Below, piece by piece: positions 56,056 through 64,000 of a stretch of DNA of 64,000 nt. The stretch's first letter is position 1; each line of letters begins with the position of its first letter. Made by a program: the position numbers and the translations under genes. The notes under the pieces were generated by a model. The model searched no databases. It was not told the origin of the DNA and worked only from the letters and a program-made list of their open reading frames with translations. Location of the stretch: the NCBI RefSeq assembly GCF_014692515.1, contig NZ_JACOIK010000010.1:186001-250000 (forward strand), written 5' to 3'. Source of the stretch: Sphingobacterium micropteri. GTDB lineage: Bacteria > Bacteroidota > Bacteroidia > Sphingobacteriales > Sphingobacteriaceae.

Positions 56056-57324
56056 ATGAGTTTATTAACTAACTATTACAACGCAGGGATCCTATCTAAG
56101 GTAATTTATGTCTTTTGTGCAGCTTTTATACTATTGTCATTGTCCTGTACGAAAGATGATGACAAAGGTGGCTCTTTTGAGGTGAAAGATAACCCCGAAA
56201 CGCTTGAAGTTCCAGAACAAGGATCTTCCGAAACGTTTACTTTCATCGCCAATGGAAATTGGAAGATCGAGTCCTTGCGCAAAGAAAGATGGTTGAAGAT
56301 TGACCCTGCGGAGGGGAACGGAGATGGCACGTTCACCGTCACGGTGTCCAAAAATACGACGCCGGAAGTACGGACTACAACGCTATTTTTTGCTGTCGAT
56401 GGACAGTTGCAAAATGAGGTGCTCAAAATTCAGCAGGCTGCGGCTACTGGTGGAGATGGTGGAGGAGAACATCAGTTTATTTACATTGAAGGCGCTGAAA
56501 CGGGGCTGCAAATTCCGGAAACTGGTCTTACAGAACGTCGTGTAATCCGTGCTACAGGGGCCTGGAGAGCAGAGTTGTCCGACGAAGATGCCGATTGGAT
56601 TCAAATCGAACCAATGGAAGGAATAGGGGATACACCTATTCAATTGAGAGCGGATATAAATCCAGGTGATATTCGAACAGTCAACTTGAACTTTTACCTC
56701 GACGACGTATTACAAACCGAGCCGTTGCTTATCATGCAAGAAAATGTAATCGTGATTTTAGACGAGAATTTTGATTGGCTAACATATGGAAGTCCTATTT
56801 TTTATACTACAACCGGCGAGACACGAATAGACAACTGGACGGTGGAAGAAAAAGCAAGAGGCTGGACAACTTCACCATCCGCGGATAAGATTATGTCAAC
56901 ATATGCACGTCAAGGTTTTGTGAAGCTTGGCAAGACAAATTACGGATCCGATCTTATTTCACCTAAGTTAAATGAAGTGGAAGGCACGCAAAATTTGGAG
57001 GTTCGATTCAAAGCGGTGCCGTATATGACTGCAGGAGGTACAAAAGACGATACGCGCTTATATGTGAATGTCATTGGCCCGGGAACGGCCAATGTGGATG
57101 AATTTAACATCAACAACTGGCCAGATTATTCGGCAGATCCAAACTGTACCGAGATATGGAAAGCGGAGGGAACCGAGCGATCCTTTGTGGTTACCGGTGC
57201 TACTGCGGAAACGCAGATTCGTTTTTTGGGCGGCGCTTTAGATCTACGTGAAGATACCGGTGCGCCCATTAATAAAAATCGTATATTCTTAGATGACATC
57301 ATCGTCACGGTCAAAAAAAGATAA
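56056..57324 (+). CDS. Lipoprotein with two BACON domains and a C-terminal beta-sandwich
   Basis: A 422-residue protein with a signal peptide and lipobox LSLSC near residue 31. Two BACON-type domains (about 48-130 and 145-235) are seen as WLKIDPAEGNGDGTFTVTVS and ADWIQIEPMEGIGDTPIQLR. The remaining C-terminal part (about 240-420) is a jelly-roll-like sandwich with ENFDWLTYGSPIF and DLISPKLNEVEGTQNLEVRF. BACON domains bind mucin or other glycans. It is probably another surface ligand-binding member of the operon, 15 bases downstream of the preceding gene. Confidence 0.8.
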   Translation: MSLLTNYYNAGILSKVIYVFCAAFILLSLSCTKDDDKGGSFEVKDNPETLEVPEQGSSETFTFIANGNWKIESLRKERWLKIDPAEGNGDGTFTVTVSKNTTPEVRTTTLFFAVDGQLQNEVLKIQQAAATGGDGGGEHQFIYIEGAETGLQIPETGLTERRVIRATGAWRAELSDEDADWIQIEPMEGIGDTPIQLRADINPGDIRTVNLNFYLDDVLQTEPLLIMQENVIVILDENFDWLTYGSPIFYTTTGETRIDNWTVEEKARGWTTSPSADKIMSTYARQGFVKLGKTNYGSDLISPKLNEVEGTQNLEVRFKAVPYMTAGGTKDDTRLYVNVIGPGTANVDEFNINNWPDYSADPNCTEIWKAEGTERSFVVTGATAETQIRFLGGALDLREDTGAPINKNRIFLDDIIVTVKKR

Positions 57325-57341
57325 TCTAGTCTGAATATCAT

Positions 57342-57385
57342 ATAATCTCACTGCTCCTGGTTTAAATCAGGAGCAGTGAGATTAT
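57342..57385 (+). terminator. 18-bp perfect hairpin between the BACON gene and the phosphoesterase gene
   Basis: ATAATCTCACTGCTCCTG (57342-57359) pairs exactly with 57368-57385 around an 8-base loop. There is no T tract after it, so it may be an RNA stabiliser, a processing site or a partial terminator setting phosphoesterase level. A GTG start at 57376 would lie inside the hairpin and is rejected. Confidence 0.6.
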
Positions 57386-57414
57386 GTAATGATACACCTA
57401 TTATAACCTTAAAA

Positions 57415-59406
57415 ATGAAAAAAAACCGCCATTATACCCGCCGTACTTTTATCCAAAACTCCTTTATTACTGGTCTTGGATTAACATTTAGTTTATATAG
57501 TTGTTCAAAATCATCGCCGCAACCCGATCCCGATCCGACTCCTGATCCGGATGGAGAAAATGATGGCAAGCTGGCTATTATCGGTGCCGTTATACCTTCG
57601 CGTATTGATGCCAATAAGGGAGCAGATCTGATTATTCAGGGCAAGGGATTCGCGACAGGGGATCAGATCATATTCGAATATTTGACTAACAGATATACTG
57701 TTGATGCTAAGGCAGTCACGGATAATAACATTACCATTGTCTTGCCGGAAGATTTAATATCGGGCAGCACGTATAGGGTGACTGTAAAGCGTGGAGCACA
57801 GTCGTCCATGTTGGGCTCGACGGTGATCAATATATATTTCAATGCCCATATTCCCGACAGAGAAGGTATGACCATAAAAGGCTCTGTATATGCAGCTGGT
57901 GTCGGTCTTGCCAATGTCGTTGTGTCCGATGGTTTTGAAGTAACGAAAACCGACGAAAACGGTATTTATTATCTGCCTTCGGCAAAAAAAGGAAAATATG
58001 TTTTCGTGTCTATTCCGGGTAACTATGAAGTATCTACAACAGGAAAGGCACCACAATTTTTCCAGCGGCTCGGCCAAGCGGCGAATGTGGTAGAAATCAA
58101 AGATTTTGAGTTGACGGCCGTTAACAACGATAAGCACGTCGTTATGGTATTGGGCGATATGCACTTGGCAAATCGTAACGGTGATATTAATCAGTTTCAA
58201 CAAGGTTTTCTAGCGGATGTCAACCAATCCATCCAAGCCTATAAAAATGCGGGTACAAAGGTATATGCCTTGACCTTAGGCGACATGACTTGGGAGACCT
58301 ACTGGTATCAAAACAATTATGGTCTTCCACAATACCTTACGGAGATGAATAAGATTGACGCTATGGTATTCAATACCATGGGTAATCATGATAATGATCC
58401 CAACTTTGTCGCTGATTGGGGGGCCGAAGATAGATTCCGGGATGTCATCGGACCTACTTATTATTCGTTTAATATCGGAAAAGTACACTATATCGTGCTG
58501 GACAACATCGAATACCTCAACACCAATAACAGAAACTACAATGCGAAGATCGTTGCCGATCAAATTGCCTGGTTAAAAAAAGATTTAGCGACGATAACAG
58601 ACAAGAATACACCACTGGTGATTTCTATGCATATACAGCTGCATACAAATCCGGGGTTGTCAGGTGGAAACGAAACAACTAACTACCGCCTTAGCAATGC
58701 GCAGGAATTTGTTGATGCACTGAACGGATTTACGAAAGTGCATCTACTGACTGGACACACGCACATCAATTATAATATCGAACGGGATGCCACACCTGCT
58801 ATCATGGAACATAATACGGCTGCGGTCTGCGCGACTTGGTGGTGGACAGGACATCCTAGTTATACAGCCCAAAATCACATATGTAAAGACGGTGCGCCGG
58901 GAGGCTATGCTATATGGGAGATGAATGGAAACGATTTAAAATGGACATACAAAGGCATCGGCCATCCAACCGATTATCAATTCAGAGCGTATGACCTAAA
59001 CAAGTGCCATATCACGAAAGAGACCTTTGCACCAAATTATATAGGATCCGCATGGAACACCTACGCCGCAGAATATGCTACGCCCAACACAAACAATGAG
59101 GTATTAATCAATGTCTGGAACTATGATAGGAACTGGCAAATAGAAGTGACGGAAAATGGGCAAGCATTGGGCGTTACGCGGGTGTCTGTTCTGGATCCGT
59201 TACATATTGTTTCCTATTCGGCGCAGCGACTCAACGTGAATGCTGTACCAACAGCCGATTTTGTGACGAGTAAGACAGCGCACATGTTTAAAGTAAAAGC
59301 ATCTTCACCCAACAGTACGTTAGAAATAAAAGTCACCGACCGTTTCGGTAAGGTGTATCGGGAAACGATGGTCAGACCGAAAGCACTCGGGTATCAGATG
59401 ACTTAG
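57415..59406 (+). CDS. Tat-type lipoprotein metallophosphoesterase (calcineurin-like)
   Basis: A protein of about 663 residues from ATG 57415. The N-terminus RRTFIQNSFITGLGLTFSL ends in YSC, combining a twin-arginine motif and lipobox, then a proline/aspartate linker, a TIG-like domain (about 50-140), a carboxypeptidase-regulatory-like domain (about 145-200) and the metallophosphoesterase domain. All metal motifs are seen: GDMH, GDMTW, GNHDND, MHIQ and GHTHIN. A C-terminal beta domain follows (about 520-660). Folded export by Tat fits a metalloenzyme loaded in the cytoplasm. It hydrolyses phosphomono- or diesters. Last gene of the Sus-like operon. Confidence 0.9.
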   Translation: MKKNRHYTRRTFIQNSFITGLGLTFSLYSCSKSSPQPDPDPTPDPDGENDGKLAIIGAVIPSRIDANKGADLIIQGKGFATGDQIIFEYLTNRYTVDAKAVTDNNITIVLPEDLISGSTYRVTVKRGAQSSMLGSTVINIYFNAHIPDREGMTIKGSVYAAGVGLANVVVSDGFEVTKTDENGIYYLPSAKKGKYVFVSIPGNYEVSTTGKAPQFFQRLGQAANVVEIKDFELTAVNNDKHVVMVLGDMHLANRNGDINQFQQGFLADVNQSIQAYKNAGTKVYALTLGDMTWETYWYQNNYGLPQYLTEMNKIDAMVFNTMGNHDNDPNFVADWGAEDRFRDVIGPTYYSFNIGKVHYIVLDNIEYLNTNNRNYNAKIVADQIAWLKKDLATITDKNTPLVISMHIQLHTNPGLSGGNETTNYRLSNAQEFVDALNGFTKVHLLTGHTHINYNIERDATPAIMEHNTAAVCATWWWTGHPSYTAQNHICKDGAPGGYAIWEMNGNDLKWTYKGIGHPTDYQFRAYDLNKCHITKETFAPNYIGSAWNTYAAEYATPNTNNEVLINVWNYDRNWQIEVTENGQALGVTRVSVLDPLHIVSYSAQRLNVNAVPTADFVTSKTAHMFKVKASSPNSTLEIKVTDRFGKVYRETMVRPKALGYQMT

Positions 59407-59431
59407 TTTTTGTTTTTTCGTTTGGCTTCTT

Positions 59432-60283
59432 TTACAATTTCACTTTAGAAACTTTATACGGTTTCTTAACCGCCTTATGGGCGGCTTCTTTCGCTATTTT
59501 TGCCTGGAGTTCCGTTACCTTCTCCGGCTTATAGGAGTTTTTGCGTACATCTTCGCCAAAGATCTTCTCATACCAAGCGCAAGCAGCGGTAAATCGACCG
59601 TAATCTAATTGGAGGTGATAGCCGTCACGGGTAAAAGTATCGCCCATGGAACTGGTACGCGCATTTTGGATAGCTGTACCCGCAGGAATGATATATTTAA
59701 ACTCGTTGAGTTTGGATACTTTTTTAGAAACTTCAGCAATCGCTTTGTACATCGTTTGTTGATCGCGATTATAGTTTGCGAAACCTTGATGATCTGAATC
59801 ATGTTGATAAGCCCATGTCTGATGATAAACAAATTGTGTTTCGGGATTTAACTCTTCACGCACATAGCGTACAAGCTCAGGTAAGCTTTCCATAATCACA
59901 TCGTATTTTCCGGAAAGTGGGCTGGCCTGTTGGAAACTTATATAATCCCAGTTTTCATTGCTTAGTGCTTGGGAGATACTGACGTCCTTTGTCGTTGTCT
60001 TTTTACCGTCAAGTCCCGTTTTGCGGTATTGGTATTTCTCCGCATTTTCATTCGCGTTCTTTACATGCAAGGATAAAGGTGCTCCACCGATATAAAGATT
60101 ACCAATAATCATTTTTTTACCGGTGTTTGATGCTAGATCATACAAGTAATTTTCAATACCATCTTCGGAGAAACTATTACCTATTGCTAAAATTTTGATA
60201 ATGTCGTCATCTTTTGGCGATACTTGCGCGATAGTGACAAGCTGCAGGAAGATGCTGATGAGTAAGAGAACGGATTTCCGCAT
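59432..60283 (-). CDS. DUF4886-family secreted protein, SGNH-hydrolase-like
   Basis: A 283-residue secreted protein: signal peptide (cleavage near TIA-QVSP), then KILAIGNSFSEDGIENYLYD, where the GNSFS block corresponds to block I (GDS-like nucleophile) of SGNH hydrolases, and GTAIQNAR and DGYHLQLDYGRFTAAC, which contain the Asn and the His near the C-terminus (D-x-x-H). Predicted esterase or acetylesterase. It is convergent with the phosphoesterase gene, 25 bases apart, so its part in the Sus-like system is inferred only from position. Confidence 0.75.
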   Translation of the reverse strand: MRKSVLLLISIFLQLVTIAQVSPKDDDIIKILAIGNSFSEDGIENYLYDLASNTGKKMIIGNLYIGGAPLSLHVKNANENAEKYQYRKTGLDGKKTTTKDVSISQALSNENWDYISFQQASPLSGKYDVIMESLPELVRYVREELNPETQFVYHQTWAYQHDSDHQGFANYNRDQQTMYKAIAEVSKKVSKLNEFKYIIPAGTAIQNARTSSMGDTFTRDGYHLQLDYGRFTAACAWYEKIFGEDVRKNSYKPEKVTELQAKIAKEAAHKAVKKPYKVSKVKL

Positions 60284-60317
60284 AATTTTTAATTTTAATG
60301 TGTTTGTCTTTTTTTAT

Positions 60318-60325
60318 CAAAACTA
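60318..60325 (-). promoter_or_regulatory. Candidate promoter -7 element of the DUF4886 gene
   Basis: Minus-strand TAGTTTTG is a perfect TAnnTTTG, 35 bases before the ATG at 60283. No -33 TTG at proper spacing. Confidence 0.35.
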
Positions 60326-60390
60326 TATTTTTTTATTGTATTGACCTTAAACATTTTGCATTTTAATACCGGAATATCTATTAACAATGG

Positions 60391-60398
60391 TATTTTTG
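60391..60398 (+). promoter_or_regulatory. -7 element close to the pcm start codon
   Basis: TATTTTTG ends 7 bases before the pcm ATG at 60406, which would give almost no leader. No -33 TTG at proper spacing. Confidence 0.3.
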
Positions 60399-60405
60399 GG
60401 GTATA

Positions 60406-61062
60406 ATGGCGTATAAGTTTGTAGATAACTACCGGGAAAGAGGTGCAAGAAAGCAACTCGTCAAACATCTAGAAAAACGGGGAATAGAGGATAAGCGTGT
60501 ATTACAGGCTATCGGAAAAGTACCACGTCATTTTTTCTTTGATGAAACATTCTGGAATCAAGCCTATAGAGATATAGCATTTCCTATTGGTGATGGACAA
60601 ACGATCTCGCAGCCGTATACCGTTGCTTATCAATCCGAGTTACTCCACGTAAGAAAAGGAGATAAAATATTAGAAATAGGGACCGGATCGGGCTATCAAA
60701 CCTGTATTTTAATGGAATTGGGAGCAGATGTATATACTATTGAACGCCAAGAGAACTTATACCATCGGACGATACAGGTGCTGCCCTATATGGGATATAA
60801 GCCACATTTTTTCTTGGGGGATGGTTCCCGAGGTGTTGCGGAACATGCCCCCTATGATAAAATTATTGTGACTGCTGGAGCACCTTTTGTTCCTGAAGTT
60901 ATGTTAAAGCAATTAAAATATGGCGGACTGTTGGTTATTCCGGTAGGCGATGAGAAATCGCAGAAAATGGTGACTATCTTGCGTGTCGGAGAAAATGACT
61001 TTGAACGTATTGAGTTGGATACCTTCCGTTTTGTTCCATTGGTTGGGGATCAGGCCTGGTAG
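60406..61062 (+). CDS. pcm: Protein-L-isoaspartate O-methyltransferase
   Basis: A 218-residue SAM methyltransferase that starts repair of isoaspartyl residues in aged proteins. Family N-terminus VDNYRERGARKQLVKHLEKRG, VPRHFFFDETFW, GDGQTISQPYTVAYQ, and SAM-binding motif I ILEIGTGSGYQT, then the post-I ERQENLYHR. Length and motifs are normal. It is followed after 9 bases by the MutS-like gene, so both are probably in one transcript. Confidence 0.96.
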   Translation: MAYKFVDNYRERGARKQLVKHLEKRGIEDKRVLQAIGKVPRHFFFDETFWNQAYRDIAFPIGDGQTISQPYTVAYQSELLHVRKGDKILEIGTGSGYQTCILMELGADVYTIERQENLYHRTIQVLPYMGYKPHFFLGDGSRGVAEHAPYDKIIVTAGAPFVPEVMLKQLKYGGLLVIPVGDEKSQKMVTILRVGENDFERIELDTFRFVPLVGDQAW

Positions 61063-61071
61063 GCCTAAAGA

Positions 61072-62886
61072 ATGATAAGCATGATCTATAAAAAATATCA
61101 AGAGCGTATTCAACATACGAAAGATGAAATTCAGCGTCTGCATAAAGCTATAAACAAAAATAGTTTTGCCCGTCTATTTGTAATCATTGGAGGGGGCGCC
61201 TTATTGTTCTATCTGGTTCAAAAGGAAAATGTGTTGCTTTTAGCATTGGCTGTTTTAGCCATTGTATTGGGGTTTGCATATCTAATAAGGCGGCAGAGTA
61301 AGTTGGAAAAGCAACATGCGGATGCGGTGGCTTTTTTGCGGGTTAACGAAAATGAAATAACGCTACGGGACACGCGATTGACACTTTATGACGACGGCAT
61401 AAAATTTGAAGACGGTAGACATCCTTATACATCTGATTTAGATGTCTTTGGTCAATTTTCCTTGTTTTCGCTGCTGAACCGTTGTGCAACAACATTGGGT
61501 GTAGCTAAATTAGCGGAGTGGCTGCAATGTGCGTCCAGCAAACAGGAGATAGAAGATCGGCAGGTAGCGGTAGCGGAGATAGCAACCGATTTGGATTGGA
61601 GTCAACATTTTCAGGCGCGTTTGTTGTTTAATACCCAACAAGAGATCGATATTAAATCATTTTTGGCAAGCTATTTTAAAGGGGCCGGCTTGACCTTTGG
61701 AAATGCATTTATGCGCTTTTATGTGCCCATTACGCCATTCCTACTACTTGCCGGGGTCCTGTTTTCTCTGTTTGTGATGCCGATATGGACAGGATTATTG
61801 TTGTGGGGATTGGTTCATTTGTTTTGGACATTAGGTATGGCTGGTAAAGTCAGCTTATTTTCCAGTAGGATAGACAAGGTAGGCCAGATATTGGCCGCTT
61901 ATGCGGAAGGTTTGGTTTTGGTAGAAGAGAAAACGTTCAAAGCGGCGGCAAACCGGCATCTTCAGCAGCAATTGTGCCCAGAAGGTAAGCCTTTGTCTAT
62001 GGCTTTTCAGGAATTGTCGAAGCTGATCAATAATTTAGATGCACGAAATAATATGTTGGTGGGCGCGGTACTCAACATTATTTTACTGTGGGACTTTAAA
62101 TTTGTTATGAAGATTGTCTCATGGAAATCGAAATACGAAGCGAGTATTTTGGAGGCTTTTGATGTTGTTGCCGAATTTGAAGCGCTAAATTCATTGGCGA
62201 TATTAAAGCGCAACCATTCTTCCTGGGCTACTCCTGAATTGCTGAGCAATACAACGGACGACAAAATTTTGGCCGTAGAAATGGCGCATCCGTTGATTCC
62301 CGTGTCACAATCTGTGGCGAATGACTATAGCAATGAGCATCATCGTATCGCCTTGATTACGGGATCTAATATGGCAGGTAAAAGTACTTTTCTTCGTACG
62401 GTGGGGATTAACGCCATTATGGCCTATGCCGGTGCTGTGGTATGTGCATCTGAATTTCGGTTACCGATTTATAATTTTATCTCTTATATGCGGATTAAAG
62501 ATTCGTTAAACGAGAGTACATCTACCTTTAAGGCAGAGTTAGATAGGATGAAATTTATATTGGATACAGTGGAACAGGATAAAGACAGCTTCTTTTTGAT
62601 TGATGAAATGTTGAGAGGAACGAACTCTGTCGATAAATATTTAGGTTCTCGTGCCATTATTCGTAAATTGACAGATAGGGAAGGTAAGGGGATGGTTGCC
62701 ACCCATGATTTACAGTTGGCATCCCTTGAAGAAGAAAATAAGGGGAAGATAGAAAATTATCATTTTGATATTCGTGTAGAAGAGGGAGAAATGCTTTTTG
62801 ATTATAAACTGAAACATGGACGATGTACAGTTTTCAATGCATCGTTATTGTTGAAAGGTATTGGAATTGATGTCGAATCGACCTAA
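61072..62886 (+). CDS. Membrane-anchored MutS-like ATPase
   Basis: A 604-residue protein with the MutS core and ATPase domain at the C-terminus: Walker A ITGSNMAGKSTFLRTVG, the Walker B and signature region in SFFLIDEMLRGTNSVDKYLGS, and ATHDLQLA (H-loop). It lacks the N-terminal mismatch-binding domain and the C-terminal Smr nuclease of MutS2. Hydrophobic segments near residues 33-50, 53-70 and about 215-262 predict four membrane helices, very unusual for MutS relatives. It starts 9 bases after pcm. Role in DNA repair is doubtful. The family is certain, the function unknown. Confidence 0.88.
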   Translation: MISMIYKKYQERIQHTKDEIQRLHKAINKNSFARLFVIIGGGALLFYLVQKENVLLLALAVLAIVLGFAYLIRRQSKLEKQHADAVAFLRVNENEITLRDTRLTLYDDGIKFEDGRHPYTSDLDVFGQFSLFSLLNRCATTLGVAKLAEWLQCASSKQEIEDRQVAVAEIATDLDWSQHFQARLLFNTQQEIDIKSFLASYFKGAGLTFGNAFMRFYVPITPFLLLAGVLFSLFVMPIWTGLLLWGLVHLFWTLGMAGKVSLFSSRIDKVGQILAAYAEGLVLVEEKTFKAAANRHLQQQLCPEGKPLSMAFQELSKLINNLDARNNMLVGAVLNIILLWDFKFVMKIVSWKSKYEASILEAFDVVAEFEALNSLAILKRNHSSWATPELLSNTTDDKILAVEMAHPLIPVSQSVANDYSNEHHRIALITGSNMAGKSTFLRTVGINAIMAYAGAVVCASEFRLPIYNFISYMRIKDSLNESTSTFKAELDRMKFILDTVEQDKDSFFLIDEMLRGTNSVDKYLGSRAIIRKLTDREGKGMVATHDLQLASLEEENKGKIENYHFDIRVEEGEMLFDYKLKHGRCTVFNASLLLKGIGIDVEST

Positions 62887-62899
62887 GCCGTTTCTTAGG
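62882..62899 (+). terminator. Short hairpin overlapping the stop codon of the MutS-like gene
   Basis: CCTAAG (62882-62887) pairs with CTTAGG (62894-62899) around a 6-base loop, followed by ACTCTTTTCTC. A weak terminator. Confidence 0.45.
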
Positions 62900-62937
62900 A
62901 CTCTTTTCTCGTAACTAGCTACGAATCACTACTAAAA

Positions 62938-63339
62938 ATGACATTAAAAGAAAGAATAGAAGAATCAGAAACACGCGTATGTACGACTGTGTTTCCTTTT
63001 TTGACAAATCATCACGATACATTATTTGGCGGGAAGGCCATGGCGATTATGGACGAAGTATCGTTTATGGCAGCAACGCGGTTTTGTCGCAAGCGTCTGG
63101 TAACGGTTTCCACGGATCGTATTGACTTTGAGAAAGCGATACCAAATGGAAGTATTATCGAGGCTATTGCACGTGTACATAGTGTCGGACGGACAAGTGT
63201 CAAAGTCAAAGTAGAAGTCTTTTTGGAAAAGATGTATGAAGAAGGAAGGGAACTGGCTATTCAAGGTATGTTTACCTTTGTCGCATTGGACGAGGACAAG
63301 CAGCCTATTCCCGTTATGCAAGGACTGGATTTGGAGTAG
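62938..63339 (+). CDS. Acyl-CoA thioesterase (hotdog fold)
   Basis: A 133-residue protein of the acyl-CoA hydrolase family. TNHHDTLFGGKAMAIMDE is the catalytic and dimer-forming helix region (N/D/H arrangement), and VSTDRIDFEKAIPNGSIIEA and RTSVKVKVEVFLEKM are the central strands. It hydrolyses acyl-CoA in the cytoplasm; chain preference is unknown. Separated from the MutS-like gene by 51 bases with a weak hairpin. Confidence 0.9.
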   Translation: MTLKERIEESETRVCTTVFPFLTNHHDTLFGGKAMAIMDEVSFMAATRFCRKRLVTVSTDRIDFEKAIPNGSIIEAIARVHSVGRTSVKVKVEVFLEKMYEEGRELAIQGMFTFVALDEDKQPIPVMQGLDLE

Positions 63340-63554
63340 GTAGCAATTGTTTTGTAAGAAAGGGTAGCTGTCTTATTCAAAAGTCTAGCTGTTACTCCAA
63401 GAAGTTTAATGGTTCTATTAAAAAGTCTATACTTTTTGTTTCTATTTTTCTGGTAGTTTTTTCTGATTTTTAGTGCGAAAACCTACTTTAGGATGGATAC
63501 GGTGGATTTTTGGAGCTAAAAAAATGGCCATATTTTACACCTTTTGTCAAATCA

Positions 63555-64000
63555 TCACCTTTTCATTGCACGGTCTAATTCCCTTTTGCTTTCCCGTTCT
63601 TTGATAGTCTCCCGTTTATCGAAATCTTTTTTGCCTTGTGCCAAAGCAATTTCTACTTTCGCGTAGCCCCTTTCATTGATGAAAATACGTAAGGGGACTA
63701 TGGTAAAACCTTTTTCCTCTCCCTTTTCCTTTAGTTTTTTCAGTTCCTTTTTGGTCAACAAAAGCTGACGGTCTCTTTTTGCCTCGTGGTTATAGAAAGA
63801 GCCAAACGAATACTCGGCAATATGCATGTTTCGAATGTATAGACCATCCTCGAAGAAAGAACAGAAACTGTCGTTAATATTAGCTTTGCCTTCCCGAATA
63901 GATTTAATTTCAGTACCCAATAAACATATTCCTGCCACATATTTATCTAATAAGTGGTACTCGAAAGACGCGCGTTTATTTTTGATATTTATATTTGCCG
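63555..64000 (-). CDS. smpB: SsrA-binding protein SmpB, start cut by window edge
   Basis: About 148 residues of SmpB are visible on the minus strand. Reading from the right edge gives [20 protein letters not shown], then [20 protein letters not shown], the OB-fold that binds tmRNA, and the basic C-terminal tail [20 protein letters not shown]. Only the first two to four residues are outside the window. With tmRNA it rescues stalled ribosomes. An internal ATG at 63938 is not the true start because conserved residues precede it. The 215 bases between it and the thioesterase gene hold nothing recognisable. Confidence 0.95.
   Translation of the reverse strand, partial: ANINIKNKRASFEYHLLDKYVAGICLLGTEIKSIREGKANINDSFCSFFEDGLYIRNMHIAEYSFGSFYNHEAKRDRQLLLTKKELKKLKEKGEEKGFTIVPLRIFINERGYAKVEIALAQGKKDFDKRETIKERESKRELDRAMKR

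Noticed and set aside
57376..57414. GTG start for the phosphoesterase gene
   Set aside because: It lies inside the 18-bp hairpin and adds 13 residues in front of the Tat signal; ATG 57415 fits better.
63938..63940. Internal ATG as the smpB start
   Set aside because: Conserved SmpB residues ([17 protein letters not shown]) are encoded to its right, so the true start is just beyond the window edge.

Overview
The window is a chromosomal segment of a Bacteroidota bacterium, most likely Sphingobacteriaceae (Sphingobacterium/Olivibacter/Parapedobacter-like). This rests on the TAnnTTTG-type promoters, the order tRNA-Thr/Tyr/Gly/Thr-tuf-tRNA-Trp-secE-nusG-rplKAJL-rpoBC, SusC/SusD proteins, a DUF4954 protein after glmS, and arrays of two-domain FtsX/MacB permeases. 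I see no phage, transposase, CRISPR array or plasmid gene. The genus is inference.

Region 1 (1-17318) is a regulated export locus. A leftward operon encodes a periplasmic adaptor, one LolD/MacB-type ATPase and five tandem permeases of about 800 aa (the last runs off the left edge). A rightward operon encodes a TolC-like outer membrane channel, an NtrC-family response regulator and a histidine kinase with almost no periplasmic loop. The 590-base gap between them holds two mirror-image regulatory units. Each has a pair of 16-bp palindromes (TGTnCG-N4-CGnACA type, about two helical turns apart), then exactly 51 bp, then a TTGGCAT (-24-like) element. These are probably enhancer sites and sigma-54-type promoters controlled by the adjacent regulator. 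After the kinase comes a short gene that looks like an internally deleted SAM methyltransferase.

Region 2 (17322-32277) has an outer-membrane beta-barrel gene and then the translation/transcription core: four tRNAs, tuf, tRNA-Trp, secE, nusG, four ribosomal protein genes, rpoB (TTG start) and rpoC, closed by a 54-bp perfect palindrome that can terminate transcription from both sides.

Region 3 (32282-41098) holds hexuronate catabolism genes (KDG-type sugar kinase, fructuronate reductase-like SDR, mannonate dehydratase, LacI regulator), with ftsK, lolA and tyrS behind them. Region 4 (41188-48343) has an AcpH-like protein, an amino acid permease, a small secreted protein, glmS with a foldable leader, and the DUF4954 protein.

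Region 5 (48543-60283) is a Sus-like outer membrane uptake locus without any glycoside hydrolase: a TIG/NHL lipoprotein, SusC, SusD, a DUF4361-type lipoprotein, a BACON lipoprotein and a Tat-type lipoprotein phosphoesterase, with a convergent DUF4886 (SGNH-like) gene. Its substrate may contain phosphate esters (inference). Region 6 (60406-64000) has pcm, a membrane-embedded MutS-like ATPase, a hotdog thioesterase and smpB, cut by the right edge.
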